Notes: generated from the sequence alone by a model not told the origin. 64,000 nucleotides of DNA from Sutterella sp. (GCF_030539355.1 NZ_JAUNSF010000001.1:62001-126000), one strand, 5' to 3'; positions 42,065-51,903 are shown, counted from the first letter of the stretch. Made by a program: numbers and translations.

Positions 42065-45000
42065 ATGTTTTCACGCTTTTTCATTGATCGCCCCGTCTTC
42101 TCGTGGGTGATCGCGATCGTGATCATGCTCGCGGGCATCCTGTCGATTGAGACGCTGCCTGTGAGTCAGTACCCGCAGATCGCGCCCCCGCAGGTGAGCA
42201 TCACCGCGACCTACCCGGGCGCCTCGGCTTCCACGATTGAAAACACCGTCACGCAGGTGATCGAGCAGAACATCACGGGTCTCGACGGTTACCTGTACAT
42301 GAACTCGACCTCGGACTCCGCAGGCCGCATGAGCATCACGGTCACGTTCGAGGCCGGCACCGACCCTGACATGGCGCAGGTGCAGGTCCAGAACAAGATC
42401 CAGACCGCGCTCTCGAGTCTGCCGAATGTCGTGCAGCAGCTCGGCGTGACGATCCAGAAGACGTCGGCGAACTTCCTCATGGTCGTCGGCTTCATCAGCA
42501 AGGACGGCTCGCTCAACTCCGCTGACCTCGGCGACTTCCTCGTCGCCAACGTCGAGGAGCCGCTCGGCCGCGTCTCGGGCGTGGGCGAGGTGCAGGTGTT
42601 CGGTTCGTCCTACGCCATGCGCGTCTGGCTCGACCCGGACAAGCTCGATAAGTACGGCCTCGTGCCGAGCGACATCACCGCGGCGATCACGGCGCAGAAC
42701 GCGCAGGTCTCCACGGGCTCGCTCGCCGGTCAGCCGACCGACGGCAAGCAGGAGTTCACGGCGACGATCTCGTCCTCGAGCCTGCTCGCGACGCCTGAGG
42801 AATTCCGCAACATCCTGCTCAAGGTCACCGACGCCGGCGCGAACGTCTATCTGCGCGACGTCGCCGAGGTGGGGCTCGGGCCGCAGTCCTACACCGCCTT
42901 CGGCACCTACAAAGGCATGCCCTCCTCGGGCATCGCCGTCAAGCTCGCCTCGGGCTCGAACGCCCTGGCGACCCAGGCCGCCGTGCTCGAGCGCATCGAG
43001 GAACTCCGCCCGCTCTTCCCCGAGAGCGTCGAGGCGGTCGTGCCGTTTGACACGACGCCGTTCGTCCGTGCCGCTCTGCACGAGGTCGTGAAGACCCTCG
43101 TCGAGGCCATCTTCCTCGTCGTGGTCGTGATGTACCTGTTCCTGCAGAACTGGCGCGCCACGATCATCCCGACCATCGCCGTCCCGGTGGTGCTGCTCGG
43201 CACCTTCGCCATGCTCGCCGCGACGGGCTCCTCGATCAACATGCTGAGCATGTTCGCCATGGTGCTCGCTATCGGCCTGCTGGTGGACGACGCAATCGTG
43301 GTCGTGGAGAACGTCGAGCGCGTGATGCGCGAGGACGGCTCGAACGCGCATGACGCGACCGTCAAGTCCATGGGACAGATCACCGGCGCCCTCGTCGGCA
43401 TCGCCATGGTGCTCTCGGCCGTGTTCATCCCGATGGCCTTCTTCGGCGGCTCCACGGGCGTCATCTACCGCCAGTTCTCGATCACGATCGTCTCGGCGAT
43501 GGTGCTCTCGGTGGTGGTCGCCCTGACGCTCACCCCGTCGCTCTGCGCGAAGATCCTCAAGCCCATCAGCCACGAGCATCACATGGGCAAGGGCGGCTTC
43601 TTCGGCTGGTTCAACCGCGGCTTCGAGATCTTCACCGGCGCCTCGCGTGATTTCGTCGGGCTCTTCGTCCGTCACCCGCTCCTCACCTTCGTCGCCTACG
43701 CGGCCGTCATCGGCGGCATGCTCCTCGGCTTCATGAAGCTCCCCACGGGCTTCATGCCGGCCGAGGACCAGGGCGTGGCGCTCTTGACGATGCAGCTCCC
43801 GCAGGGCGCGACGATGGAGCGCACGGACCGTGAGGTCAAGCGTGTGCAGGCCTACCTTGAGAAGACCGAGGACGCGAACCTCGACTCGTTCTTCTGCGTG
43901 CGCGGCTTCTCGTTCGCCGGCTCGGGCCAGAACATGGCCCTCGGCTTCCTGAAGCTCAAGGACTGGGAGGAGCGTCCGAACGCCGACCAGAGCGTCGCCG
44001 CCATCCAAGGCCGCGCGATGGGCGCCTTCATGATGTCGCCTGAGTTCAAGAACGCGAGCACCTTCGTCTTCCCGCTGCCTTCCGTTCCGGAACTCGGCGT
44101 CGCCGACGGCTTCGACTTCTTCATCCAGGACCAGAAGGGCCAGGGTCACGCGAAGCTGATGGAGGTCCGCAACGCCTTCCTCGCCGCTGCGAACCAGGAT
44201 CCGCGCCTCACGATGGTCCGCCACAACGGCATGGACGACACCGCGCAGATGGAGCTCAACCTCGACTACGAGAAGCTCTCCGCGCTCTCGCTCGACATCA
44301 GCTCGGTGAACTCCACGATCTCGACGGCCTTCGCCGGCACCTACGTCAACGACTTCCTGGACCGCGCCCGAATCAAGCAGGTGTGGGTGCAGGGCAACCA
44401 GCCCTCCCGCATGCAGCCTGAGGATCTGATGAACTGGAAGGTCCGCAACACGAACGGCGAGATGGTGCCGATCGGCGCCTTCGCGACGACGAGCTGGGAC
44501 TACGGCAGCCCCAACCTCGAGCGCTTCAACGGTCTCCCGTCGGTGAACATCCAGGGCTCGCCCGCCGCCGGCGTCTCCTCGGGTGACGCCATGAACGCGG
44601 TGCTCGAGATCGCCGAGCGCGTCTTCCCGCCCGGATACTCGATCTCCTGGAACGGCGTCTCGTACCAGGAACGCCAGGCCGGCGAGCAGGAAGGCGCCCT
44701 CTACGCGATCTCCATCCTCGTGGTGTTCCTCTGCCTCGCGGCTCTGTATGAAAGCTGGTCCGTGCCTATCGCGGTTCTGCTCGTCATTCCGTGCGGCATC
44801 GTCGGCGCCTTCGGTCTCACGTGGCTCCTCGACATGAACAACGACGTCTACTTCAAGGTGGGCATGCTCACCACGATGGGCCTCGTGTCGAAGAACGCGA
44901 TTCTGATCGTCGAGTTTGCCAAGGCCCTCTACGACAATGGCGAGGACATCGTCCGCGCCGCGCTTCACGCCGTCGAGATGCGTCTGCGCCCGATTCTGAT

Positions 45001-45283
45001 GACCTCGCTCGCCTTCGGTCTCGGCGTGCTGCCGCTCACGGTCGCGCACGGCGCGGGCTCGGGCGCCCAGAACGCCATCGGCGTGGGCGTGTTGGGCGGC
45101 ATGATCACGGGCACGGTGCTCTGCGTCATGTTCGTCCCGGCCTTCTTCGTCTACATCACGAAGATCGCGAGCTTCTTCTCCGGCGGCCCGAAGAAGGGCC
45201 CGACGCCTCCGGCTCCCGAGCCCGAGGCCGAGCCCAAGGCTGAGACCCAGCCCGTCGTCGAGGAGAAACCCGTCACGGCCTGA
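42065..45283 (+). CDS. RND multidrug efflux pump, HAE1 family (AcrB/MexB type)
   Basis: A 1072-residue proton-driven pump with 12 helices and two large periplasmic loops. The proton-relay aspartates are in LLVDDAIVVVENV (about residues 408-409) and the lysine in GLVSKNAILIVEF. It starts MFSRFFIDRPVFSWVIA as in AcrB. Compared with E. coli AcrB (1049) the C-terminal tail is longer, rich in Pro, Glu and Ala. Substrate range is not readable, but the family exports drugs, bile salts and detergents. Confidence 0.95.
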   Translation: MFSRFFIDRPVFSWVIAIVIMLAGILSIETLPVSQYPQIAPPQVSITATYPGASASTIENTVTQVIEQNITGLDGYLYMNSTSDSAGRMSITVTFEAGTDPDMAQVQVQNKIQTALSSLPNVVQQLGVTIQKTSANFLMVVGFISKDGSLNSADLGDFLVANVEEPLGRVSGVGEVQVFGSSYAMRVWLDPDKLDKYGLVPSDITAAITAQNAQVSTGSLAGQPTDGKQEFTATISSSSLLATPEEFRNILLKVTDAGANVYLRDVAEVGLGPQSYTAFGTYKGMPSSGIAVKLASGSNALATQAAVLERIEELRPLFPESVEAVVPFDTTPFVRAALHEVVKTLVEAIFLVVVVMYLFLQNWRATIIPTIAVPVVLLGTFAMLAATGSSINMLSMFAMVLAIGLLVDDAIVVVENVERVMREDGSNAHDATVKSMGQITGALVGIAMVLSAVFIPMAFFGGSTGVIYRQFSITIVSAMVLSVVVALTLTPSLCAKILKPISHEHHMGKGGFFGWFNRGFEIFTGASRDFVGLFVRHPLLTFVAYAAVIGGMLLGFMKLPTGFMPAEDQGVALLTMQLPQGATMERTDREVKRVQAYLEKTEDANLDSFFCVRGFSFAGSGQNMALGFLKLKDWEERPNADQSVAAIQGRAMGAFMMSPEFKNASTFVFPLPSVPELGVADGFDFFIQDQKGQGHAKLMEVRNAFLAAANQDPRLTMVRHNGMDDTAQMELNLDYEKLSALSLDISSVNSTISTAFAGTYVNDFLDRARIKQVWVQGNQPSRMQPEDLMNWKVRNTNGEMVPIGAFATTSWDYGSPNLERFNGLPSVNIQGSPAAGVSSGDAMNAVLEIAERVFPPGYSISWNGVSYQERQAGEQEGALYAISILVVFLCLAALYESWSVPIAVLLVIPCGIVGAFGLTWLLDMNNDVYFKVGMLTTMGLVSKNAILIVEFAKALYDNGEDIVRAALHAVEMRLRPILMTSLAFGLGVLPLTVAHGAGSGAQNAIGVGVLGGMITGTVLCVMFVPAFFVYITKIASFFSGGPKKGPTPPAPEPEAEPKAETQPVVEEKPVTA

Positions 45284-45309
45284 TAGAGCCTGAAACTTCA
45301 AGCAGAAGC

Positions 45310-45353
45310 GGATCCGCCCCGCCCGGGGAAAGACCCCGGGCGGCGCAGGATCC
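45310..45353 (+). other. long hairpin between pump and channel genes
   Basis: GCCCGGGG and CCCCGGGC pair around AAAGA, and outer GGATCC copies can extend the stem. No T-run follows. It may tune expression of the outer membrane channel relative to the pump. Confidence 0.45.
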
Positions 45354-45388
45354 CCCAGAAAGAAACGCCTCATTTTTTCTATGGAGCC

Positions 45389-45409
45389 CGTTCCGAAGGT
45401 GAACGGGAA
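45389..45409 (+). promoter_or_regulatory. inverted repeat in the leader of the channel gene
   Basis: CCCGTTC and GAACGGG flank a 7-nt loop, ending about 7 nt before the ATG at 45416 and overlapping the probable ribosome binding site. It could be a translational control hairpin or a protein site. Its GTTC/GAAC halves are not the TGAAC-N4-GTTCA pattern. Confidence 0.4.
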
Positions 45410-45415
45410 CGCAAC

Positions 45416-46849
45416 ATGAAGAAATTTCTCCCTGTCCTGCCGCTCGTCGCCGCGCTCGCGCTCACGGGCTGCGTGAACCTCGCGCCCGACTACGAGCGTC
45501 CCGCCGCGCCCGTCGCGGAGCAGTGGCCGATGGGCGAGTCGTACCAGGCCGGCGAAATCAAGCGCCAGGCGCTCCCGAAGTGGGAGGAGTTCGTGCTCGA
45601 CGAGCGCCTGAAGCAGGTCATCCGCCTCGCGCTCGAGAACAACCGCGATCTGCGCATCACGGCGCTCAACGTCGAGGTGGCCCGCGCGGCCTACGGCGTG
45701 CAGCGCGCCGACCTGATGCCGACCGTCGCCGCGGCCGCCCAGAACGCGGTCTCGCACTACGAGTCGACCTCGCGCACGTCGCACGCCTACTCCGCGTCGC
45801 TCGCCATGTCGAGCTACGAGATCGACTTCTTCGGCCGTGTGAGGAACCTCACCGAGCAGGCCCTGCAGGCTTACCTGCAGAGCGAGGACGCCCAGCGCAC
45901 CGCGCAGGGCTCGCTCATCGCCGAGGTGATCAACGCCTGGCTCACGCTCGGCGCCGACCGCGCGCAGCTTGAGCTCCAGAAGGAGACCCTGGCGAGCCAG
46001 GAGGAGAGCTTCCGCCTGGTCGAGGAGAGCTACAAGTACGGCGCCGCGAGCCAGCTCGAGCTCGAGCAGTCCCGTCAGACGACGGCCGCCGCCCGTGCGG
46101 CGATCGCCTCCTACATCCGCGCCGTCGCGCAGGACCAGAACGCGCTTGAGCTCCTCGCGGGCACCAAGATCGACGAGAGCCTGCTGCCGACGACGCTCAC
46201 GCTCTCCGCGACGCTTCCCGCGTACCTCCCCGAGGGACTGCCGAGCGAAGTGCTCCTCAACCGTCCTGACATCATGAGCGCCGAGCGCGGCATGATCGCC
46301 GCCAACGCCTACATCGGCGTCGCCCGCGCGGCCTTCTTCCCGAGCATCTCGCTCACGGGCAGCCTCGGCAGCCAGTCGACGTCGCTCTCCGACCTCTTCG
46401 GCAACGGCTCGGGCTTCTGGGCCTTCACGCCGAGCGTGTCGCTCCCGCTCTTCACCGGCGGCGCGAACCTTGCGAACCTGCAGTCGGCTGCGGCTCAGGA
46501 ACGCATCGCCGCGGCGACCTACGAGCAGACGATCCAGTCCGCGTTCCGCGAAGTGGCCGATGCGCTCGCCACCGAGGGCACGATCGAGCGTGAGCTCAAG
46601 GCCCGTACCGAGTACGCCGATGCCGCCTCGAAGGCCTTCGAGCTCTCGAGCTCGCGCTACAAGCACGGCGCCGCGGCCTACACCGAGGTGCTCGACGCGC
46701 AGCGCACGAAGGTCTCCGCCCAGCAGGCGCTCATCACCACCCAGCTTTCGCGCGCCGCGAGCTTCGTGACCCTCTACAAGGTCCTGGGCGGCGGCACCGA
46801 GGTCGCCAACCCCGGTGCTGACGTGCCGAAGGTCGGGGTGTTCAAGTGA
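45416..46849 (+). CDS. outer membrane efflux channel lipoprotein (OprM/NodT type)
   Basis: A 477-residue TolC-family channel. LALTGC gives a lipobox with Cys19, followed by VNLAPDYERPAAPV typical of NodT/OprM proteins. Two related halves each hold an alpha-hairpin barrel segment. It completes the tripartite pump encoded just upstream. Its TGA stop overlaps the GTG start of the tetR gene. Confidence 0.94.
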   Translation: MKKFLPVLPLVAALALTGCVNLAPDYERPAAPVAEQWPMGESYQAGEIKRQALPKWEEFVLDERLKQVIRLALENNRDLRITALNVEVARAAYGVQRADLMPTVAAAAQNAVSHYESTSRTSHAYSASLAMSSYEIDFFGRVRNLTEQALQAYLQSEDAQRTAQGSLIAEVINAWLTLGADRAQLELQKETLASQEESFRLVEESYKYGAASQLELEQSRQTTAAARAAIASYIRAVAQDQNALELLAGTKIDESLLPTTLTLSATLPAYLPEGLPSEVLLNRPDIMSAERGMIAANAYIGVARAAFFPSISLTGSLGSQSTSLSDLFGNGSGFWAFTPSVSLPLFTGGANLANLQSAAAQERIAAATYEQTIQSAFREVADALATEGTIERELKARTEYADAASKAFELSSSRYKHGAAAYTEVLDAQRTKVSAQQALITTQLSRAASFVTLYKVLGGGTEVANPGADVPKVGVFK

Positions 46850-47511
46850 GCCGCGAAGCGGCGGGACGTTCGATCGTGGAGCAGCATCGCGAGGAAATCG
46901 TCGATGCTGCCGAGCGCTGCGTGCGTGAGCGGGGCCTCCATCAGCTGAAGCTCCGCGACATTGCCCGCGAAAGCGGCAAGAGCCTCGGCACCCTCTACAA
47001 CTACTTCCAGAACAAGGAGGCGATTGTGGAGGCGCTCGTGGAGCGCCAGACGGAGCGCTTCATCGCCGTGGCGACGAGCATCACCGAGCCCGTGCCCGGC
47101 GAGAGCCAGGAGGAGCGCATCACGCGCGAAGTCTCCTCGCTCGTCGACGCGTACATGGATGCGGAGGCGATGCGGGTCTCGATCTCGATCGCGAGCGAGG
47201 CGCTCGTGAACCCGAGGGTCTTCGAGATCCACAACGCCGCCAACCGCCGCATCTGCGACTACGTGATCAACCTCTTCCGCAGCAACAGCAAGTGCGGTCC
47301 CTCAGGCGGGACCGACGAGGAGGTCGAGGCGAGCTTCGTCATCGTGCGCGCCTTCCTCGAGGGCATGCGCGGCGCGATCGTCTTCAACCCGGGCCTTGAC
47401 CGGGAGATCATCCGCTCGTTCATGATCGAGCGTCTCACGGTGCTCTGGCACTGGGACATTGCCAAGGTGAGCGGCAAGACGATTCAGGACGTGTTCGGTC
47501 CCCTTGACTGA
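46846..47511 (+). CDS. TetR family transcriptional regulator of the efflux operon
   Basis: A 221-residue regulator with an N-terminal helix-turn-helix (RDIARESGKSLGTLYNYFQ, about residues 38-56) and a helical ligand-binding domain. It begins with GTG at 46846, overlapping the channel gene stop (GTGA), so translation is coupled. As the last gene of the operon it is the obvious candidate to bind the GTTCA sites upstream (inference). The ligand is unknown. Confidence 0.9.
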   Translation: MSREAAGRSIVEQHREEIVDAAERCVRERGLHQLKLRDIARESGKSLGTLYNYFQNKEAIVEALVERQTERFIAVATSITEPVPGESQEERITREVSSLVDAYMDAEAMRVSISIASEALVNPRVFEIHNAANRRICDYVINLFRSNSKCGPSGGTDEEVEASFVIVRAFLEGMRGAIVFNPGLDREIIRSFMIERLTVLWHWDIAKVSGKTIQDVFGPLD

Positions 47512-47538
47512 AGGCTCAGGGAAAGCTGAGACAAAATG

Positions 47539-47578
47539 AAGACCCCGCCGGGATTTTTGCCTGACGGGGTCTTTTTTT
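47539..47578 (+). terminator. terminator of the efflux operon
   Basis: AAGACCCCG at 47539-47547 pairs with CGGGGTCTT at 47565-47573, followed by T-run. It lies between convergent tetR and the protease gene. Confidence 0.85.
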
Positions 47579-47626
47579 CAAAGGGGCGGCCCGCAGGGCC
47601 GCCCTGACCTTCACGTACTGAGCCGA

Positions 47627-49051
47627 TTACTTCTTCTCAGCCGGGAACTTCACCGGGATGAAGATGCGGCCGCCGTTGCGCTGCACGAGGAGCAGCACCG
47701 AGTCGGACTCGCAGGCCTTCCTCAGGTCGGCGCCGGACTTGAGCAGCTTGCCGTTGGCGCTCACGAGGATGTCGCCCTGCATGATGCCGAGGGAGCTCGC
47801 GAACTTGCCCACCTTCGTGACGAGCAGACCCGAGGTCTCGGCCTCGCGGCTCTCGTCCTCGGTGAGCGTGCGCGCCTCGATGCCGAGACGGTGGCCGGCC
47901 GCAGCCGCGGCGGAGCCGCTGCCGGAGGTCTTGGCGTTCGGGTTCGTGCCGATCGTGATGCCGACCTTCTGCTCCTTCTTGTCACGCACGATCGTGAGCT
48001 CGGCCTTCGTGCCCGGGCGGATCGAGCTCACGAGCATCGGGAGCGACACGGAGCTCGTGACCTTGCGGCCGTTGAGCGCGGTGATCACGTCGCCTTCCTT
48101 GAGACCGGCCTTCTCGGCGGGGCTGCCCTTCTCGACCTTGGTGACGAGCGCCCCTTCGGGAGTCTTCAGGCCGAAGCTGTCGGCGAGCTCCTGCGTGAGC
48201 TGCTGGATGTAGACGCCGACGTAGCCGCGCGTGACGTGGCCGTCCTCGACGAGCTGGTTCTTGATCTGCATCGCGAGGTCGATCGGGATCGCGAACGAGA
48301 GGCCCATGAAGCCGCCCGACGTGGAGAAGATCTGGGAGTTGATGCCCACGACCTCGCCGGCCATGTTGAAGAGCGGGCCGCCCGAGTTGCCCGGGTTCAC
48401 CGCGACGTCGGTCTGGATGAAGGGCACGTACTGGTCGCTCGGCAGGTTGCGCGAGAGCGCGGAGACGATGCCGGCGGTGACGGTGTTGTCGAGGCCGAAC
48501 GGGCTGCCGATGGCGGCCACCCACTCGCCGACGCGCAGCTTGCTCGAGTCGCCGATGCGCAGGACGTGGAGGTCCTTGGCGTCGATCTTCACGACGGCGA
48601 TGTCGGTCTGCTTGTCGGTGCCGAGGACCTTGCCCTCGAACTCACGCTTGTCGGTGAGGCGCACGACGATCTTGTCGGCGCCCTCGACCACGTGGGCGTT
48701 CGTCATGATCAGGCCGTCGGAGCTGATGATGAAGCCCGAGCCGGTGCCCTTCTGCTCGGGGATCTCCTGGTCGCCGCCGAACGGGAACGGGAAGCCGAAG
48801 CGGCGCAGCAGCTCCGAGGAGCGCTCGTCCATGCCCGGGATGCCGAAGGGGTTCGCCACGGTGCGGGCGTTCTTGGTGACGGCGATGTTGACGACGCCTG
48901 CGCCGTTGTCCTCGACGAGCTTGACGAAGTCAGGCAGCTGCGCGACGGCCTGCTGCGGCGCGTCGGCGGCCGCGGCGGGAGCGGCGGTGAGGGGGCCCGT
49001 GAAAAGCAGCGCCGCGGCGACTGCGGCGGCGAGAGAGGTCTTGGAAAGCAT
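47627..49051 (-). CDS. periplasmic serine endoprotease DegP/MucD-like
   Basis: A 474-residue HtrA protease with a signal peptide (cleavage near residue 29). The catalytic triad is intact: His120 in TNAHVV, Asp150 in TDIAVVKI, Ser223 in GNSGGPL. Two PDZ domains follow (about 260-350 and 375-470). It degrades or holds misfolded envelope proteins. It lies 175 nt downstream of the histidine kinase gene on the same strand and could be part of an envelope stress response. DegP, DegQ and MucD cannot be separated on sequence alone. Confidence 0.93.
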   Translation of the reverse strand: MLSKTSLAAAVAAALLFTGPLTAAPAAAADAPQQAVAQLPDFVKLVEDNGAGVVNIAVTKNARTVANPFGIPGMDERSSELLRRFGFPFPFGGDQEIPEQKGTGSGFIISSDGLIMTNAHVVEGADKIVVRLTDKREFEGKVLGTDKQTDIAVVKIDAKDLHVLRIGDSSKLRVGEWVAAIGSPFGLDNTVTAGIVSALSRNLPSDQYVPFIQTDVAVNPGNSGGPLFNMAGEVVGINSQIFSTSGGFMGLSFAIPIDLAMQIKNQLVEDGHVTRGYVGVYIQQLTQELADSFGLKTPEGALVTKVEKGSPAEKAGLKEGDVITALNGRKVTSSVSLPMLVSSIRPGTKAELTIVRDKKEQKVGITIGTNPNAKTSGSGSAAAAAGHRLGIEARTLTEDESREAETSGLLVTKVGKFASSLGIMQGDILVSANGKLLKSGADLRKACESDSVLLLVQRNGGRIFIPVKFPAEKK

Positions 49052-49226
49052 CAGTGAATGGTCCTTGGGCGGAAATGTCTCCGCGCGGGGCGACAGGCCG
49101 GGTCGTGCGGAGTTGCGTGTGACTCAATTACCCGAAACTCTAGCCCAACAGCGGGCAAGGGGAGGAAACGCCGTCGTAAAGCGTGTTGTGGCGACGTTAA
49201 ATTTGTAACAGAGCGGACAGTCCAAC

Positions 49227-50570
49227 TCAGTTCTGGCGCGGCAGCGACGCGCCGAGCGGCGGGAACTCGAGGCGGAAGGTCGTGCCGCGGCCGTCGAGGC
49301 CGTCCTCGATGCGGATGGTTCCGTGGTGGATGTCCACGATGCGCTTGACGATCGCAAGGCCGAGGCCGGTGCCGGAGGTCTTGGTGCCGAGCGCGCGGTA
49401 GAAGCGGTCGAAGACGCGCTCGCGCTCCTCGGGGGCGATGCCCGGGCCGTTGTCGCTCACGCGCACGACGGAGAGCCCGTTCTCGCTCGCCGTGGAGAGC
49501 TCGATGCGGCCGTCCTCGGGCGTGTAGCGGATTGCGTTGTCCGTGAGGTTCGTCACCATCAGGCGGATCGCGTCCTCCATGCCGTCGATCGAGGCGGCGC
49601 CGGGCGCGGCGGTGATCGTGATGCGCTTCTGCGCGGCGATCGGCGTCATGTCCTCGCGGACGCTCTCAATCAACTCAGCGAGGTTGATGGTCGTCATGGG
49701 CTTCTTCGAGGCGTCCGGGTCGAGGCGGGCGATCGTGAGGAGCTGCTGCACGAGGCGCGTGGCGCGGTTGATGCCTTCGTTCAGCCTCGCGAAGCACTTC
49801 TGCTGCGCCTCCGGGGTCTTCGCGCGCTGCGCGAGCTGGACCTGGAGCTTCAGGGCCGTGAGCGGCGTTCTCAGCTCGTGCGCCGCGTCGGACGCAAAGC
49901 GCTGCTGCGCGGAGAGCGACTCGGCGAGGCGTTTCAGAAGATCGTTCACCGCGGTGACGAGCGCGGCGAGCTCCGTGGGCAGGCCCTTGGTCGACAAGGG
50001 CTCGAGCGACGTGGGCGAGCGGCGCGCGACCGAGCGCGCGGTCTTCTCGAGCGGCGCGAGACCGCTTCCCACCACGATCCAGACGGCGATCGCGATGAAG
50101 GGAAGGAGCAGCAGGAGCGGCTGCAGGATGCGGAAGGCGGCGGTCGCGGCGAGCGACGTGCGGATCCGCATGTCCTGGCCCACGGTGATCACGAGCGGAC
50201 CCGCGGCCACCGAGTAGGTGCGCCAGTTCTTTCCCTCGACCTGCGTCAGGCTGAAGCCCGGTCCCTCGGGGAGCGGCATCATGGGGGTGTTCTCGCGCTG
50301 CCAGAGCGAGTTGTTCTCCGAGTCGTAGACCTGCACGATGATGCGGTAGCTCGGCGTGTCGCCCACGATCGTCAGATGCGTGGGCGCCTCGAACGGCATG
50401 CTGTCGCGCGCCGAGGCGGCGAGCGACTCGGCCGTCTCGCGCAGATGCGCGTCAAGGAACTCGTTGAACTCGGCCTGCGCCGAGAAGAACGTGGCGGCGG
50501 CCGCCGAGAAACCGGCGGCCAGCAGCGCCGCGAGCAGCGTGAAGAGGAGCTTCCTGCGGATGGAGTGCAT
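49227..50570 (-). CDS. two-component sensor histidine kinase (QseC/TctE-like)
   Basis: A 447-residue membrane kinase. Helices at about 7-29 and 144-170 flank a periplasmic sensor of about 110 residues. A HAMP-like linker precedes the phosphoacceptor His231 in AAHELRTPLTAL. The ATPase domain has N, G1 and G2 boxes (NLTDNAIRYT, DNGPGIAPEE, GTGLGLAIV). The periplasmic region resembles the 2CSK_N type found in QseC and TctE. It follows the response regulator gene by 50 nt. The signal sensed is unknown. Confidence 0.92.
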   Translation of the reverse strand: MHSIRRKLLFTLLAALLAAGFSAAAATFFSAQAEFNEFLDAHLRETAESLAASARDSMPFEAPTHLTIVGDTPSYRIIVQVYDSENNSLWQRENTPMMPLPEGPGFSLTQVEGKNWRTYSVAAGPLVITVGQDMRIRTSLAATAAFRILQPLLLLLPFIAIAVWIVVGSGLAPLEKTARSVARRSPTSLEPLSTKGLPTELAALVTAVNDLLKRLAESLSAQQRFASDAAHELRTPLTALKLQVQLAQRAKTPEAQQKCFARLNEGINRATRLVQQLLTIARLDPDASKKPMTTINLAELIESVREDMTPIAAQKRITITAAPGAASIDGMEDAIRLMVTNLTDNAIRYTPEDGRIELSTASENGLSVVRVSDNGPGIAPEERERVFDRFYRALGTKTSGTGLGLAIVKRIVDIHHGTIRIEDGLDGRGTTFRLEFPPLGASLPRQN

Positions 50571-50620
50571 GCTTGCGGGAGAAGAATCGGGTGGGGGACT
50601 GCCGGAGGAGAGCCCGGGTA

Positions 50621-51277
50621 TCAGGTCTCAAGCAGGTAGCCCACGCCGCGCACGGTCTTGATCGCGCTGTCGGAGAGCTTCTTGCGCAGATGGTGGATGT
50701 GTACCTCGATCGCGTTCGAGCCGACGGTGTTCTCCCAGTTGTAGAGCTTCTCCTCCAACTGCGAGCGGCTCCAGACGACGCCCTGGCGCTCGGCGAGGGC
50801 GGCGAGGAGCGCGTACTCCTTGCTTGAGAGAATCACCGGCTCGCCGCGGTAGGTCACCTCGCGGGTGGCGGGCGAGATCTTCAGTTCGCCGCGCTCGATC
50901 ACGGGGTCGGCGCGGCCGGCGGAGCGGCGCAGCAGCGCGCGGATGCGCGCGGAGAGCTCGTCGAGGTCATAGGGCTTCACGAGGTAGTCGTCGGCGCCCG
51001 TGTCAAGGCCGAGGATGCGGTCGTCGACCGTGTCGCGCGCCGTGGTGACGAGCACCGGCGTCGGATTGCGGCGGGCGCGCATCTCGCGGAGCACCTGCAG
51101 GCCGTCCTTGCCGGGGAGCCCCAGGTCAAGGATGACGAGCGAGAAGGGGGTGGTGTTGAGCGCGAGAAGCGCGGAGTTGCCGTCACGGACCCAGTCGATC
51201 GCGTGGCCCTCGGATTCAAGGCCGGCGACGACGCTTTCGCCGATCATGTCATCGTCTTCAACGAGCAGGATTCTCAT
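50621..51277 (-). CDS. OmpR-family response regulator (QseB-like)
   Basis: A 218-residue regulator: receiver domain with the acidic pair near residues 7-9 and phospho-acceptor Asp51 in LVILDLGLPGKDG, Lys in LVKPYDLDEL, then a winged helix ending VRGVGYLLE. Its ATG overlaps the stop of the membrane protein gene upstream (ATGA), and the kinase gene follows. Confidence 0.95.
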   Translation of the reverse strand: MRILLVEDDDMIGESVVAGLESEGHAIDWVRDGNSALLALNTTPFSLVILDLGLPGKDGLQVLREMRARRNPTPVLVTTARDTVDDRILGLDTGADDYLVKPYDLDELSARIRALLRRSAGRADPVIERGELKISPATREVTYRGEPVILSSKEYALLAALAERQGVVWSRSQLEEKLYNWENTVGSNAIEVHIHHLRKKLSDSAIKTVRGVGYLLET

Positions 51278-51834
51278 GATGGTGTATCAAAGCGGTGAAA
51301 CTGGCGCTCAAGCACGATCCTTGCCACCTCAGCGATGACAAGCGAAAGGGCGATGAGGCCGTAGAGGATGGGCTGGGCAGCCCCGCGGTTCCCCGGGCCG
51401 AAGCAGTGCTCCATGACACCCGCGGCGACGGCCGCGCCGGCGAAGGCGCCGACGAGCGATCCCGCCGCGAGCGCGGGGCAGAGGCGACTCAGGCTCATGC
51501 CCCGGCGGGCCGCGGCGCCGGTGAGGTCCCAGCGGAAAAGTTGAATCGATTGTAACCCGATGGTCGCGAGGCAAGGAAAGCGGTCAAACGCGTTTTCAAG
51601 CCGTGCGGGGAGGCGCCTCTCCGTCACCCCGGGGGCGTCGAGGTGCGCGAGATCGTAGTGAAGACGGAGCATGTCGCGGCACCAGCCGCCCGCGGCCGCC
51701 GCGCAGGCGAGCCCGATGAACGGGGCCGGGAGCGCCCAGGAGACGACGCCCGCGGCGAGCGCGCCGAAACCTGGTGATACGAAAGCGGCGAAAAATACAA
51801 TCGGGATGCCGCCGGCCAGAGAAACTAAATCCAT
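51274..51834 (-). CDS. membrane protein of unknown function, first gene of the two-component operon
   Basis: A 186-residue protein with four or so hydrophobic segments: two near the N-terminus (about residues 5-45) and two near the C-terminus (about 122-175), with a charged central region. It is not a family I recognise. Its stop overlaps the response regulator start, so expression is coupled and it may be an accessory to the two-component system. The start at 51834 lacks a clear ribosome binding site, so the N-terminus is uncertain. Confidence 0.65.
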   Translation of the reverse strand: MDLVSLAGGIPIVFFAAFVSPGFGALAAGVVSWALPAPFIGLACAAAAGGWCRDMLRLHYDLAHLDAPGVTERRLPARLENAFDRFPCLATIGLQSIQLFRWDLTGAAARRGMSLSRLCPALAAGSLVGAFAGAAVAAGVMEHCFGPGNRGAAQPILYGLIALSLVIAEVARIVLERQFHRFDTPS

Positions 51835-51903
51835 AGAATTGAAGGTGAGGGACACCGGGGGACCGGTTCCGCGGAATGATTCTTTGAGAAGAAGGAAAGA
51901 AAA

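Noticed and set aside
42071..46666. 1531-codon open frame antisense to the efflux pump and channel genes
   Set aside because: Its content is a low-complexity Arg/Glu/Leu/His mix typical of the antisense shadow of GC-rich coding DNA, and it spans two well-identified genes on the other strand.
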